Shown one piece after another: positions 1-9,627 of a DNA stretch of 64,000 nucleotides. The notes under the pieces were generated by a model that was given only the letters and a program-made list of their open reading frames with translations, had not been told where the DNA came from and did not search any database. The stretch comes from Nitrococcus mobilis Nb-231 (GTDB lineage Bacteria; Pseudomonadota; Gammaproteobacteria; Nitrococcales; Nitrococcaceae). Position numbers and translations under genes: made by a program. Every line of letters starts with the position of its first letter. Position 1 is the first letter of the stretch. The stretch is from assembly GCF_000153205.1 (NCBI RefSeq), contig NZ_CH672427.1, positions 2,710,376 through 2,774,375 of the forward strand. Reading direction: 5' to 3'.

Positions 1-53
1 CTGACCCAATTTTGGGCCGCAACGCGGCGATCGGGGGGCAGTGTTAACAGACC

Positions 54-602
54 CTAGCTCAGACGATATTCCCGGACCATGAAAAGAGCGGCGATCGTGC
101 GTGCTTCGGTCAATTCCTCACAGGTGAGCAAGCCCGCCAGATCAGATAGCGGCCAGGATACTACCTCGAGGGCTTCCGGTTCATCACCCTCGAGGGAGTC
201 CGGATAGAGTTGCTCGGCCAACACCACCTGTGTCTGATGCGCGAGATAGCCCGGCGCGAGGGTCAGTGAACGCAATGGGGTGAGGCGTGCAGCCGCATAG
301 CCTACTTCCTCGCGCAGCTCACGAGCGGCCGCTGAAAGTGGTTCCTCGTCCTGTTCTATCCGACCTTTGGGTAAGCCGAGCTCGTAACGATCCGTTCCGG
401 CCGCGTATTCACGTACCAGTAGCACTGTGTCGCCCTCGAGGATGGGTACGATCAGTACGGCGCCGGCGGATCCGGCGCCCGGTGTGAGCCGCTCGTATTC
501 GGCTTCGACCCCGTTGGCGAAGCGCAAGCTCACGGCTTCCACCTGGAACAGGCGGGAGCGTGCGACGATGCGCCGCTGCACGGTTATCGGTTTGGGTGGC
601 AT
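54..602 (-). CDS. nudE: ADP-sugar/ADP-ribose Nudix hydrolase NudE
   Basis: Nudix hydrolase expected to cleave ADP-ribose, NADH and similar ADP-linked dinucleotides in the cytoplasm. The Nudix box is visible (GRIEQDEEPLSAAARELREE followed by VGY, about residues 79-101), and the downstream stretch with YPDSLEGDEPE matches the NudE subfamily. The longest frame would open at a GTG at 638, but the ATG at 602 sits behind a TGGAG-type ribosome binding site and leaves 13 residues before the conserved VARSRLF segment, close to the length known for E. coli NudE, so I use it (182 aa). It is transcribed away from trxA. Family assignment is firm; the exact substrate is inferred from the subfamily. Confidence 0.9.
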   Translation of the reverse strand: MPPKPITVQRRIVARSRLFQVEAVSLRFANGVEAEYERLTPGAGSAGAVLIVPILEGDTVLLVREYAAGTDRYELGLPKGRIEQDEEPLSAAARELREEVGYAAARLTPLRSLTLAPGYLAHQTQVVLAEQLYPDSLEGDEPEALEVVSWPLSDLAGLLTCEELTEARTIAALFMVREYRLS

Positions 603-748
603 GCCAGGACTCCAGCGGACGATGCGGCTATTGTACACACCCCTGTCATCGAGATTACCGTCGAGCGCAACGAGACAGGCTTGTTATGGGTTTGGCAATT
701 CGTCGCGTTGCATGGTTCGCTCCGGCACCTCGGCGTGCCTGCCAAGCG

Positions 749-777
749 TTGACAAGAATCATGATGCTCGCTAAAAT
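749..777 (+). promoter_or_regulatory. Near-consensus sigma70 promoter of trxA
   Basis: A perfect -35 box TTGACA (749-754) is followed after exactly 17 bases by TAAAAT (772-777), one mismatch from the -10 consensus. It lies about 130 bases upstream of the trxA start in the 307-base gap between nudE and trxA and points toward trxA. A long 5' leader is implied. I see no other gene in this gap. Confidence 0.7.
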
Positions 778-909
778 TCCTCAAAATTATACGCGCAACC
801 AGCGCGATGTGTTTCGAACCCCCCGCATTAGCCAATCGCTTTCGCCCCAAGCCAGGTATAGTGAGAACACTAAACCTCTCCCGACGGCAGCATTTGGAGG
901 TTACAAACC

Positions 910-1236
910 GTGAGCGGAAATATCGTCCATGCCTCGGACGAGACCTTCGAACAAGAAGTGTTGAAGGCCGCAGAGCCTGTTCTTGTGGATTATTGGGCAG
1001 AATGGTGCGGCCCGTGCAAGATGATTGCTCCTATCCTCGACGAGGTGGCCGAGGCGTACGCTGGCAAATTGAAAGTGATCAAGCTGAATATCGATGATAA
1101 TCCGGAAACGCCACCGAAATATGGTATTCGGGGGATTCCAACGTTGATGCTGTTCAAAAACGGCGAAGTGGAGGCAACTAAGGTGGGCGCGGTGTCGAAG
1201 TCACAGCTCACGGCGTTCCTCGACAGCAACCTCTGA
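910..1236 (+). CDS. trxA: Thioredoxin 1
   Basis: Cytoplasmic dithiol-disulfide oxidoreductase, 108 aa, the usual thioredoxin size. The redox motif WCGPC is at residues 32-36, and the cis-proline segment [14 protein letters not shown] is present in the C-terminal half. The start is GTG at 910, preceded by GGAGG at the right distance. It lies directly upstream of rho in the same direction, the trxA-rho order found in many gammaproteobacteria. A short stem-loop follows the stop codon, so read-through into rho may be partial. Confidence 0.97.
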   Translation: MSGNIVHASDETFEQEVLKAAEPVLVDYWAEWCGPCKMIAPILDEVAEAYAGKLKVIKLNIDDNPETPPKYGIRGIPTLMLFKNGEVEATKVGAVSKSQLTAFLDSNL

Positions 1237-1243
1237 TTTTGTC

Positions 1244-1266
1244 AGGGCGGTCGATTGGGCCGCCCT
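1244..1266 (+). terminator. Stem-loop after trxA
   Basis: AGGGCGG (1244-1250) pairs with CCGCCCT (1260-1266) around a 9-base loop, eight bases after the trxA stop codon. There is no clear U-tract behind it, so it may be a weak terminator or an mRNA-end stabiliser rather than a full intrinsic terminator. Confidence 0.45.
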
Positions 1267-1442
1267 CTTCGCTCCGATATTGGCCAGTCCGTTCACCAAG
1301 CCGCCACAGCACCAGGCCTCGAGTGCGATTGTGGCAGCGAAAGCTGATAGGGCGCTCTCGCAACGCGCCTGCAAGACCAGCGCCAGGGGCTGGGACCCCG
1401 TGCGCCGGGTTTAGACCGACCTAACCCATGAAGCACTAAACA

Positions 1443-2699
1443 ATGAATCTCACGGAACTTAAGCAGAAACCCGCCACCGAGCTCGTGGAGATTGCCCAGT
1501 CCCTTGGAATCGAGGGTATGGCACGGTCGCGTAAACAGGATGTCATCTTCTCCATTCTCAAGGCGCAAGCCAAGAAAGGTGAAGACATCTGGGGCGATGG
1601 CGTTTTGGAAATTCTCCAGGACGGCTTCGGTTTCCTGCGTTCTGCCGACAGTTCATACATGGCAGGACCGGATGATATTTATGTCTCCCCGAGCCAAATT
1701 CGGCGTTTCAGTTTGCGTACGGGAGATACGGTAGCAGGGAAAATTCGCCCGCCAAAGGAAGGCGAACGCTATTTCGCACTGCTGAAAGTCAACGAAATCA
1801 ATTTCGAGAAGCCGGAAGCGGCTCGTCATAAGGTTCTATTTGAGAATTTGACGCCGTTGTTCGCCAAGTCGCGGCTCAAGATGGAGCGGGGCAACGGCAG
1901 CACCGAAGACCTCACGGCGCGGATCATCGATCTGGTCGCGCCCATAGGCAAAGGTCAGCGTGGCCTCGTCGTCTCACCGCCGAAAGCCGGCAAGACGATG
2001 ATGCTGCAGAACATCGCTCAGTCCATTACTTCCAACTACCCCGAATGCTACGTGATCGTCCTGCTCATCGACGAGCGACCCGAGGAGGTTACGGAGATGC
2101 AGCGTTCGGTTCGTGGTGAGGTGGTGTCATCAACCTTCGACGAGCCCGCCAGCCGGCACGTACAGGTCGCCGAAATGGTGATCGAGAAAGCCAAGCGCTT
2201 GGTCGAGCACAAGCAGGATGTCGTGATTCTGCTCGACTCCATTACCCGCCTGGCGCGCGCCTATAATACGGTGGTGCCTTCATCCGGCAAAGTACTCACC
2301 GGTGGTGTGGATGCCAATGCGCTGCATCGGCCGAAGCGGTTCTTTGGGGCGGCTCGCAACGTCGAGGAAGGCGGGTCTCTGACCATCATCGCGACCGCTT
2401 TGGTGGAGACGGGCTCGCGGATGGACGATGTCATTTACGAGGAGTTTAAGGGCACGGGTAATATGGAGCTGCACCTGGATCGGCGTATTTCGGAGAAGCG
2501 TATTTATCCGTCGATCAATATCAATCGCTCCGGAACCCGGCGTGAGGAGCTCCTCATGGGGCCTGACGAGTTGCAGAAAGCTTGGATTTTGCGCAAGCTG
2601 CTGCACCCCATGGACGAGCTGGCGGCGATCGAATTCCTTTTGGATAAACTCAAGGACACCAAGACAAACCAGGAATTTTTCGAGTACATGAAGCGCTGA
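1443..2699 (+). CDS. rho: Transcription termination factor Rho
   Basis: Hexameric RNA-dependent ATPase/translocase that terminates transcription. Length (418 aa) is within one residue of E. coli Rho. The N-terminal helical domain (MNLTELKQ...) is followed by the cold-shock-like RNA-binding domain (DGFGFLRS, about residues 60-70), then the RecA-type motor with P-loop PPKAGKTMM (about 180-188), the Walker B region [14 protein letters not shown], the Q-loop/R-loop region near [20 protein letters not shown], and the conserved C-terminus. The Shine-Dalgarno sequence before the ATG is weak, and the 206-base leader fits the known autoregulation of rho in other species; regulation here is inferred. 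Confidence 0.98.
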   Translation: MNLTELKQKPATELVEIAQSLGIEGMARSRKQDVIFSILKAQAKKGEDIWGDGVLEILQDGFGFLRSADSSYMAGPDDIYVSPSQIRRFSLRTGDTVAGKIRPPKEGERYFALLKVNEINFEKPEAARHKVLFENLTPLFAKSRLKMERGNGSTEDLTARIIDLVAPIGKGQRGLVVSPPKAGKTMMLQNIAQSITSNYPECYVIVLLIDERPEEVTEMQRSVRGEVVSSTFDEPASRHVQVAEMVIEKAKRLVEHKQDVVILLDSITRLARAYNTVVPSSGKVLTGGVDANALHRPKRFFGAARNVEEGGSLTIIATALVETGSRMDDVIYEEFKGTGNMELHLDRRISEKRIYPSININRSGTRREELLMGPDELQKAWILRKLLHPMDELAAIEFLLDKLKDTKTNQEFFEYMKR

Positions 2700-3088
2700 T
2701 CGGGTTGACCCAAAAACTTCGGGAGCCCAAAGCGCTTTTCCTGAGTTTGTTTGCTGGACTACTGGTAAGCGTTTGGAGCGCGCCCAGCGCCGTTTCGTAC
2801 CCATGGATTGCGTATTCGACCCGCGGCGCTCGAGCCTGCTGGCGAGCCACCGGTGCGTATCGATTCCTGCGGCGGGTGGGCAGCCCGAGCCGCTCTAGCC
2901 CGGGAACTTCATGAATCGCAAAAACCCTCGCTTACCAATTGAATCCACAGAAGATTTTGCTCAGTCGGGCGTGGTCACCGATACGCCGCTCCTTCACAAA
3001 AACTCCTGTGAATCCACAAGCTGCGCAATCATTAATCATCGCGCGGATTCATGAGACTTCCGGGCTAGATGCCGCGCAACAAGAAGCG
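2700..3088. other. Intergenic gap between convergent rho and fadL-like genes
   Basis: About 390 bases between the ends of two convergent genes. A 69-codon frame (2705-2914, plus) starts just after rho but lacks a ribosome binding site, recognisable domain or protein-like composition. I see no convincing gene, RNA or strong terminator. Confidence 0.5.
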
Positions 3089-4438
3089 TCAGAAGCGCCA
3101 AGCGGCTTGGAGCGAGAATACGTCGGCCGATACTTTATAAGTGCCAGTGAGATTGCCTCGCGCGCTGTTGCCCTCATCGCCGGCCTTCAAATTGCTATCG
3201 GCATCACTGAGAAAGGCGTGTACCCAGCTACCGGTGATATCGAAATTGGCAACTGGGCTGTAGGTGGTTCCCAGGGCAAGCCACTTACGATCCGAACCCG
3301 GTATTCGGGGGGTGCGATGCCGCGGGTCGGGGATCGGCGTTTGATCGTAGGCGAGCCCTGCGCGCAGCAGCCAGCGATTCGTGAGGCGGTAGCTCGCTCC
3401 GATCGATGCGAACCAAGTATCTTGCCAGTCATTGTCGGTTACGCTGTTGGGAGTGTTGTTATCGAATTTCACCACTAGGCGGCCGAACTCACTCCAGTTC
3501 GTCCACTGAACCTCGGCCATCAGCGCCAGCCGTTTAGTCGCCTGATGCAATACTCCGAGACTCGCTGTGGCCGGCGTGGTGAGATCCGCCTTACCGACGG
3601 TATCGGTGAAAGCGCCGCCGAGCGCTGCACCGAGCGTATTGGCGATCCCTGCTTGGTCCGGATCGAAGCTGGCTTTACCCTTGAGCGTATGCTCCACCTT
3701 GGAGCGGTAAGCTATGCCGATGCGCGTGTTAGGGGTGAGCTCGTAGAGCGCTCCGAGATTGAAGCCGAAACCCCAGTCATCGCCGGTGACGCGGGCGAAG
3801 CCGTCCTGATTGCCGGGATTCGCGCCCGGTAGGCCCTGCGCCGCACCGATCGTGCCGAAGTCAATGGCGTTGGTCAGCCGCGCATTGGCGTATTGTGCGA
3901 TCAACCCAGCCCCGACAGAGAGTTGGGGGGTCGGCTTGAAGGCCAAGACCGGGTTGATGGCCACGGTGGTGAGGCTTGTGTCCACGGCATGGTAACGCCC
4001 GATCCAAGCGCGATTATAATCGGTTTTGAGACCCCAGAAGGAGTAAACGCCCAAGCCTAAGTCGAATTTCTCGTTTAGGCGCCATTTGGCGGTCAGTGCC
4101 GGCACGAGTGCGTTCACGTCGCCATCATCGGTGGGGCCCTGAATAGGCGTACCCAGCGCGGTGCTGGCGTTGGCGTGCTTGAGTCTGATTTCGGGATCGA
4201 TGTAGCTCAGGTTGCCGGTTAACTGGTTTTCCGGTAAGTGCCCGATCGTTGCCGGATTATAAGCCATATAGGAGGCGTCTTCGGCGCCGGCGCTGGCGCC
4301 GGCCATCGCGTTACCCAAGGCTTTGGCACTTTGCTCGCGAATTTGAAAGCCGGAGGCGGCTGCGGTGCCTACCGAAGCTGCCAATGCAATCGTCATAAAT
4401 GGCCTTGCCAGTCCCCGGTGCTTGACAGTCATTGTCAT
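3089..4438 (-). CDS. FadL/TodX-family outer-membrane transport protein
   Basis: Predicted outer-membrane beta-barrel of the OMPP1/FadL/TodX family, which carries long-chain fatty acids or other hydrophobic compounds across the outer membrane. An N-terminal signal peptide (MTMTVKHRGLARPFMTIALA..., cleavage likely after TAAASG) leads into the family's N-terminal hatch region with QSAKALGNAMAG and the conserved NPA motif (YNPATIGHLP). The protein ends in aromatic WRF, typical of outer-membrane barrels. The frame extends upstream to an ATG at 4474, but the ATG at 4438 starts directly at a normal signal peptide. Length is about 449 aa, normal for the family. The substrate cannot be told; it stands alone between rho and folA. 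Confidence 0.9.
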   Translation of the reverse strand: MTMTVKHRGLARPFMTIALAASVGTAAASGFQIREQSAKALGNAMAGASAGAEDASYMAYNPATIGHLPENQLTGNLSYIDPEIRLKHANASTALGTPIQGPTDDGDVNALVPALTAKWRLNEKFDLGLGVYSFWGLKTDYNRAWIGRYHAVDTSLTTVAINPVLAFKPTPQLSVGAGLIAQYANARLTNAIDFGTIGAAQGLPGANPGNQDGFARVTGDDWGFGFNLGALYELTPNTRIGIAYRSKVEHTLKGKASFDPDQAGIANTLGAALGGAFTDTVGKADLTTPATASLGVLHQATKRLALMAEVQWTNWSEFGRLVVKFDNNTPNSVTDNDWQDTWFASIGASYRLTNRWLLRAGLAYDQTPIPDPRHRTPRIPGSDRKWLALGTTYSPVANFDITGSWVHAFLSDADSNLKAGDEGNSARGNLTGTYKVSADVFSLQAAWRF

Positions 4439-4668
4439 GGTACTTTTTTTCCGTCCGTGAATTTTTGTTCGCATCGTATAACATGGTGCCCGTTAGCCTA
4501 TTTGTAGGCACGACGCTTTGCCAATGTTCCATCCTTAACCATGAGCGGGTCGCCAGAATGTGTGTAGGATGACGGTATATAATTGTCCGGTTCAAGATTC
4601 CATGATGCATGTCACTATGATGGCCTAAAAGACTTAGGGTTGTTCCGCAAGCCTTGCGGGTAAAATGC

Positions 4669-5202
4669 TCAAGCGGTTTCACAGTTGGGCTCGCTTGCGC
4701 GTCTGAGCAAGGTTAGGAAGGTCAGTGCGTAAGCGTTGTCGGCATCGGCTAACCGCGATTGCCGAGCGCTTTCTTGCCACTCGGCTGCATCGAGGTGCGG
4801 GAAAAAAGCATCACCCTCGACCCGCCCGTGCACTAGGGTCAGATAAATGCGATCGGCCCGGGCGAGAAAGAGCCGGTATATCTGTTCTCCGCCGATAATC
4901 ATGATTTCCGATGCTCCTGCGGCTACCGCCAAAGCCGCTTCGAGGTCATGTACGAGCATGCAGCCGGGTACCCGATGAGCGGGGTTTCGGCTTAGCACGA
5001 TATTGTGCCGTCCCGGCAGCGCTCGCCCGATGGTGTCATGGCAGCGCCGGCCCATGACGATGGGCTTGCCCCGAGTGAGCGCTACAAAATGACGCATGTC
5101 CGCCGGCAATCGCCAGGGCAGCCCGTGCGCTCGCCCGATGACTCGGTTTTCCGCCATAGCGGCAATCAAAGAAATAACGGGGCGCTGAGAATTGTGGGTC
5201 AT
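4669..5202 (-). CDS. folA: Dihydrofolate reductase
   Basis: Reduces dihydrofolate to tetrahydrofolate with NADPH, closing the cycle opened by thymidylate synthase (thyA at 8.7 kb). The 177-residue protein shows the family blocks in order: ISLIAAMAENRVIG at the N-terminus, GLPWRLPADMRHF with the catalytic acidic residue (about residues 27-39), the NADPH segment KPIVMGRRCHDTIGRALPGR, and IIGGEQIYRLFL. A GGAGGGGGA ribosome binding site lies upstream, although spaced a little long. Monocistronic; divergent from the accessory cassette that starts at 5412. Confidence 0.97.
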   Translation of the reverse strand: MTHNSQRPVISLIAAMAENRVIGRAHGLPWRLPADMRHFVALTRGKPIVMGRRCHDTIGRALPGRHNIVLSRNPAHRVPGCMLVHDLEAALAVAAGASEIMIIGGEQIYRLFLARADRIYLTLVHGRVEGDAFFPHLDAAEWQESARQSRLADADNAYALTFLTLLRRASEPNCETA

Positions 5203-5411
5203 TCAGGTGGATTCCCCCTCCTAGAGGGTTATGCCGGTGGCGCACAACATACAAGAATATTAGCTTGTCTGCCTTGCGCCGCATCTCGGAGCGCACGGTA
5301 CTTGCCAGATGTCAGGTCGGCTCGAACAGCTTGCTCATCGCTGAGGCTTCGCCACTTTGATATGCTCTCGTTCCAGTGGCGAGTCATGCAATTTAACAGG
5401 TTGTTACCATT

Positions 5412-5990
5412 ATGGGTCTTTCCTCCGAACAGGTTCATTGGTTATTCGGGGTGTTTCTCGCGCTCATCGTCAGCCCCTTGATTTTGCATGATATTCAAGT
5501 CTTTCGCCGCCAAAGGTCGGCGCTTCTTATTCCCTGTGCCTTGCTGATTGTAGGCATTGCACTTCTTCTCGATCCCATGATCCACGGCAGCGCACTTCCC
5601 GCGAACTACTCCAAAGAAACCGATCAGCATATTTTTTTATCAGCGCTATTACTATCAATCGGAGTGATTGAGGGTGCCCGTTGTTTTGGGAAATTGCCAG
5701 CCCTCTTATGGTCCATGGCGTTGCCGGTAGGCCTATTTCTAGCTGGGATAATTTTCTTTTTCCACGCGCAGCATGATACCCACGTATCGATGCTGCTGTT
5801 AATTGTTCAGCATAGAATTATGGGCGTAACCCTTATAATAGCAGCGGTAACAAAGGCCGTGGCAGAGTTGAGGCCGCAGCCTGGGTTGCATGCCGCCTGG
5901 CTCATCGTTATTCTTGTTTTTTCCAGTGAGCTAATTCTTTACACGGAAGGGGGGTCAATATTTGATGCTTTCAGTGTTTCAACGCAATAG
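5412..5990 (+). CDS. Six-helix membrane protein of unknown function
   Basis: 192-residue inner-membrane protein with about six hydrophobic helices (roughly residues 9-27, 37-55, 72-90, 96-117, 126-146, 159-178). I do not recognise the family. Histidines at 9, 26, 58, 73, 118, 121, 124, 134 and 160 lie in or next to the helices, including an HAQHDTH cluster, which could suit metal or haem binding. Base composition is clearly more AT-rich than the flanking housekeeping genes. It is followed in the same direction by a His-rich secreted protein and a His-rich cytochrome c, so a shared role in metal handling or redox chemistry is plausible but inferred. Confidence 0.75.
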   Translation: MGLSSEQVHWLFGVFLALIVSPLILHDIQVFRRQRSALLIPCALLIVGIALLLDPMIHGSALPANYSKETDQHIFLSALLLSIGVIEGARCFGKLPALLWSMALPVGLFLAGIIFFFHAQHDTHVSMLLLIVQHRIMGVTLIIAAVTKAVAELRPQPGLHAAWLIVILVFSSELILYTEGGSIFDAFSVSTQ

Positions 5991-6155
5991 CCCCTACTAA
6001 GGGCGCCGTTCGTCCACTTGGCTTTTAAATGGATACACAGGAAGCATTTGATCCAAAAGCGGTGCTCGGAAGTGAAGCATTTTTATTATTTCTCTCTGTA
6101 GAGATAAATTGACTTAATATTTCAGATATTTCGTAGTGGACTTCAGGGGGTTTAT

Positions 6156-6485
6156 ATGAAAGCAATCAAAGTGAAAAAAATAAAAAACAATATCCTTGCG
6201 CTCGTATCTTTTTTGCTTTTCGCGAATTTTGTGCATGCTCATGACCCAGCAGAACATGCAAAAAAATCAGAAAAGCCAGACTGTGCAGCGATAGAATCAA
6301 TGAATCAATCAGGGGTGGACAAAAATGACCCTGTTCTGATGGCAATAATGATTAAATGTAAAAAGATCAGGCAGTCCGATATGACTGATTATCATACCTC
6401 GGAACAAACGACTAAAGAAGTTGAGCACGATACTGACCATCATGGCAAGTCAAAAGAATCATCTGGCCACCATTTCTACCATTAA
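6156..6485 (+). CDS. Small His-rich periplasmic protein, possible metal binder
   Basis: 109 residues. A lysine-rich n-region and hydrophobic core (LALVSFLLFANFVHA, residues 14-28) form a signal peptide with likely cleavage before HDPAEH. The mature part has only two cysteines (43 and 68) separated by a DKNDPVLMAIM segment, and a C-terminal tail with DTDHH and GHHFYH. The combination of export signal, paired cysteines and histidine clusters suggests binding of copper or another soft metal; no family name is recognised. CAGGGGG lies about seven bases before the ATG. Lysine-rich and AT-rich, unlike the surrounding core genes. Confidence 0.75.
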   Translation: MKAIKVKKIKNNILALVSFLLFANFVHAHDPAEHAKKSEKPDCAAIESMNQSGVDKNDPVLMAIMIKCKKIRQSDMTDYHTSEQTTKEVEHDTDHHGKSKESSGHHFYH

Positions 6486-6568
6486 TTGCGCGGCTCGAGA
6501 AAGGTGAATCTATCGTTATTAATTGGCTCATCGTTTCTAACTAGGAAGGGTGTAATGGGTAAGGCAAG

Positions 6569-7132
6569 ATGAAAATTATAAAAATGATTGTATTGTTAAG
6601 TGCCATCGGCGTGCTGGGAGTTGCAGGTTTTATCTATTCGGGGCTGTACCCGATAGGTGCTGATGTTCCCCATAACGCAGTAACCTATTGGGTTTTGGAA
6701 ACACTCAGAGAGCGCTCGATCAAACGCGCCGCCAGTGATATCAATGTTCCAGATTTAAGCGATCCTGAACTTCTGCTCTCGGGTGGTCCAGATTATAATG
6801 AAATGTGTTTGGAGTGCCATTTAAAACCTGGAAAAAATAAAAGTGATATGAGTGTTGGGCTTTACCCTAGCCCGCCCAATTTATCACAGGATGGCGATGG
6901 AAATGATCATAACCATGATGAGCATGGAGATGAAAAATACACTGCGCAACGTCAGTTCTGGATAATCAAGCACGGCATTAAAGCCAGCGGTATGCCAGCC
7001 TGGGGTGAGACTCATGATGATCAGCGCATCTGGGCTATGGTTGCATTTTTGCAGAAATTGCCGAGGCTTACGCCAGAGCAATATCAAATTATTACCGCTA
7101 GGTCAGACGGTGAAAATAACCACTCTCATTAA
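6569..7132 (+). CDS. Membrane-anchored monohaem c-type cytochrome with His-rich insert
   Basis: 187 residues. An uncleaved hydrophobic N-terminal segment (residues 4-25) should anchor it in the inner membrane facing the periplasm. A single CXXCH haem site is at CLECH (80-84), and the probable distal methionine is in SGMPAWG (Met142). Between them is a histidine/aspartate-rich loop DHNHDEHGDE (113-122), and the C-terminus ends NNHSH. Cytochromes with this ISL-GMPAWG type architecture occur next to copper-resistance genes in other proteobacteria, which with the His-rich neighbour suggests a metal-linked redox role (inference). The ATG at 6569 lies 83 bases after the preceding stop; the Shine-Dalgarno is weak (AAGGCAAG). 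Confidence 0.85.
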   Translation: MKIIKMIVLLSAIGVLGVAGFIYSGLYPIGADVPHNAVTYWVLETLRERSIKRAASDINVPDLSDPELLLSGGPDYNEMCLECHLKPGKNKSDMSVGLYPSPPNLSQDGDGNDHNHDEHGDEKYTAQRQFWIIKHGIKASGMPAWGETHDDQRIWAMVAFLQKLPRLTPEQYQIITARSDGENNHSH

Positions 7133-7907
7133 TAGAGTGTTATTTGGAAAAATTTTTGAGGCCGTGGCATACGATCATTTTTGATCGCAACGAGCTGACT
7201 GTTCGGTAAAATAGCGCTTGTTGCCGCTCACCCGAATGGTGAGCTCATGAGGCCGGACCGCTTTCTTATCCGCTGGACCCTGCAATTGATCACCGGACAG
7301 GTTCTCGCCAGTGGGGTATTCGAACCATTGTACATGGTTTAGGACACTTCACGTCGACACGAAATTTTCTACTATATGTGTGGCTAATCGGAGCCGTTCT
7401 TGCGCCAGAAATTCTTTAGCTGGGTTTGTGCCTAATTCGGTACAATTATTCTTGTTGCGTCAGCGGTAAGCGTGCATATATATGTATGTCAAGTCCCGAG
7501 CGCTTGCATTACAACCCATTGCAGCGGACCATGATGGGTAAAGGCATCACCTTATACATAAGTCCATAATATTAAATTGAAACAATATGTTACGAACTGA
7601 CCCGCTGAACGCCGACTGGGCAGATGGGATCAGTGTTTTCAATCACTTGGCTGGCACCAGCGCGACCTGAGTCGACTGGAACAGACTTGTGTGTAATGGA
7701 ATGGGGTAAAGGACGCGGTCATACATGCGCTGCCCGGCGACTGGACCAGGGCGGTTTCCCCCTGAAAAAGTCCGTTCATGCTAAGGTTCTTCGGCTACTC
7801 CTCAGGGCGGGCTTGTCGAAGCGCTCAGAGCGAACGGATCAATTAAAATTAGCATCGCTTAAATGTTTCGAGATTGGCGGAGCCCAACCGCCTACCGTTC
7901 GTTATGG
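7133..7907. other. Gene-poor accessory stretch between cytochrome gene and thyA
   Basis: About 775 bases with no convincing gene. A small 6-bp hairpin with a T4 loop lies at 7172-7187, 40 bases after the cytochrome gene. Two short frames with ATG starts (7248, about 31 codons; 7587, about 27 codons) look like debris. A REP-like repeat occupies about 7771-7838. Composition is mixed, AT-rich in the middle. Confidence 0.5.
7771..7838. repeat. REP-like inverted repeat (copy 1)
   Basis: TCCGTTC (7771-7777) and GAACGGA (7832-7838) bracket an imperfect palindrome that carries TTCTTCGG, CTCAGGGC and CTTGTCGAAGC. The CTTGTCGAAG core resembles the dispersed intergenic GCTTGTCGAAG-type repeats common in environmental gammaproteobacteria. 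Related copies occur near 27347-27440 and 63191-63231. Confidence 0.6.
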
Positions 7908-8741
7908 CTACACGGCGATCGGAGCTTTGATGGCCGGATGTGGATCGTACCCGACGATCTCGAAATCATCATAGCAATAGTTGAAAATCGAGTCGGGTTT
8001 GCGCTTGATGATCAGCTTCGGCAATGGGCGGGGCGCCCGGGAGAGTTGGAGTCTGGCCTGTTCCAGATGGTTGGAGTACACGTGGACATCGCCACCGGTC
8101 CAAACAAAATCGCCGGGCGCTAGGCCGCATTCTTGGGCGATCATATGGGTGAGCAAGGCGTAGCTGGCGATATTAAACGGGACGCCTAGGAATACATCGC
8201 AGCTGCGCTGGTAGAGCTGGCAGGACAACTTACCATCGGCGACATAGAATTGGAACAGGGCATGACAGGCGGGCAGGGCCATCCGGCCTTGGGCAACGTT
8301 TGCTTGCGGGCTTAGGGATTCCTCCGGAAGGTATGCGACGTTCCAGGCGCTAACGATATGACGGCGCGAGTTCGGGTTTTGCTTGATGCCGTCGATCACG
8401 TCTGTAATCTGATCGATTGTGCTGCCATCCTGGGCCGGCCACTTGCGCCACTGTGGTCCATAGATGGGGCCTAGCTCGCCGTTCTCATCGGCCCATTCAT
8501 CCCAAATGCTTACTCCGTTCTCTTTTAGGTAGCCGATGTTGCTCTCGCCGGAGAGCAACCAGAGCAACTCATGGACGATGGAGCGCAGATGCAGCCGCTT
8601 GGTGGTGAGCAGGGGCAAGCCCTGCTGCAGATCGAAGCGCATCTGATAGCCAAACACGGACAGCGTACCGGTTCCCGTGCGGTCGCTCTTGCGCACACCC
8701 TGGTGAAGGACATGGCGCAGCAGTTCCAAATACTGTTTCAT
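7908..8741 (-). CDS. thyA: Thymidylate synthase
   Basis: Methylates dUMP to dTMP using methylene-tetrahydrofolate. The 277-residue protein has the family blocks: [11 protein letters not shown] near the N-terminus, the folate/dUMP-binding WRKWP region, the catalytic cysteine in [12 protein letters not shown], the [20 protein letters not shown] dUMP site and the C-terminal [14 protein letters not shown]. The residue before the catalytic Cys is Ala rather than the usual Pro, a variation also seen in some other bacteria. It is longer than the 264-residue E. coli enzyme because of a short insert around PQANVAQG. It follows lgt in the same direction with a 79-base gap, the lgt-thyA order of many gammaproteobacteria. 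Confidence 0.97.
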   Translation of the reverse strand: MKQYLELLRHVLHQGVRKSDRTGTGTLSVFGYQMRFDLQQGLPLLTTKRLHLRSIVHELLWLLSGESNIGYLKENGVSIWDEWADENGELGPIYGPQWRKWPAQDGSTIDQITDVIDGIKQNPNSRRHIVSAWNVAYLPEESLSPQANVAQGRMALPACHALFQFYVADGKLSCQLYQRSCDVFLGVPFNIASYALLTHMIAQECGLAPGDFVWTGGDVHVYSNHLEQARLQLSRAPRPLPKLIIKRKPDSIFNYCYDDFEIVGYDPHPAIKAPIAV

Positions 8742-8820
8742 GAGAACGTCCGTGGCCTGTTCGGTGCGATTGCGCTCATTGTCGGCACCGCTGCCATGGT
8801 TACGTTGCCTTGGACGGCTA

Positions 8821-9627
8821 TCATACGTTGGTCGATCCGGCGCCTGCGAGTTGGCCCCGATAAGCCCAGGCGAGCAAACCCAGGCCGGCGATGATCATTG
8901 GCAGCGAGAGGATCTGCCCCATGGTGAGCCAGCCAAAAGCGAGATAGCCGAGTTGGGGGTCCGGCATGCGCACGAGCTCTACCAGAAAGCGAAACCCACC
9001 ATAGCAGAGCAGGAACAATCCGGATACCGCACCGGCCGGCCGTGTTTGCCGGGAGAACAGCCAGAGAACGGTGAACAGTATGACGCCTTCGAGCAGGAAC
9101 TCGTAGAGCTGCGAGGGGTGCCGGGGCTGAAAACCCAGTGGCGGGTAGACCATTCCCCAAGGCAGGGTTGTTGGCGCACCCCAGAGCTCACCGTTGATGA
9201 AGTTGCCGATGCGTCCGGCTCCGAGCCCGATGGGCACTAGTGGAGCCACGAAGTCGGCCACTCGCCAAAAGGACGTCTTGATGCGCCGTGCGAACCACCA
9301 AGTCATGGCTATGACGCCGAGCAGCCCTCCGTGGAAGCTCATCCCGCCGTGCCAGATCTGGAACAGAGCCAACGGATTGGCGAGCAGCTGATCCAGGCCA
9401 TAGAAGAGCATATACCCCACGCGCCCGCCGATTACGACCCCCAACGCGACGAACAGCACCAGATCGTCCACTTGCTGGGGCTTGAGCGGGGAATCGGGCT
9501 GCCGTGCCCGGCGCCGACCCAGCCACCAGCCCGCTATGAAGCCGATGGCATACGTGATGCCGTACCAGTGAACGGCTAATGGGCCGAGCCGAAAAGCGAT
9601 CGGGTCGATGTCCGGGTAGTGCAGCAT
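8821..9627 (-). CDS. lgt: Prolipoprotein diacylglyceryl transferase
   Basis: Integral inner-membrane enzyme that attaches diacylglycerol to the lipobox cysteine of prolipoproteins. Seven hydrophobic segments are apparent, with the conserved [12 protein letters not shown] block and the Lgt signature [13 protein letters not shown]. The frame extends upstream to 9708, but the ATG at 9627 ([12 protein letters not shown]) has a GGAGATC ribosome binding site and matches the usual N-terminus, giving 268 aa. Cotranscription with thyA is likely. Confidence 0.95.
   Translation of the reverse strand: MLHYPDIDPIAFRLGPLAVHWYGITYAIGFIAGWWLGRRRARQPDSPLKPQQVDDLVLFVALGVVIGGRVGYMLFYGLDQLLANPLALFQIWHGGMSFHGGLLGVIAMTWWFARRIKTSFWRVADFVAPLVPIGLGAGRIGNFINGELWGAPTTLPWGMVYPPLGFQPRHPSQLYEFLLEGVILFTVLWLFSRQTRPAGAVSGLFLLCYGGFRFLVELVRMPDPQLGYLAFGWLTMGQILSLPMIIAGLGLLAWAYRGQLAGAGSTNV

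Noticed and set aside
2705-2914. 69-codon frame right after rho
   Set aside because: No ribosome binding site, no recognisable domain; Arg/Ser-rich end suggests chance.
4311-4682. 123-codon minus-strand frame over the fadL-folA gap
   Set aside because: Overlaps the fadL-like start in another frame with no domain or ribosome binding site.
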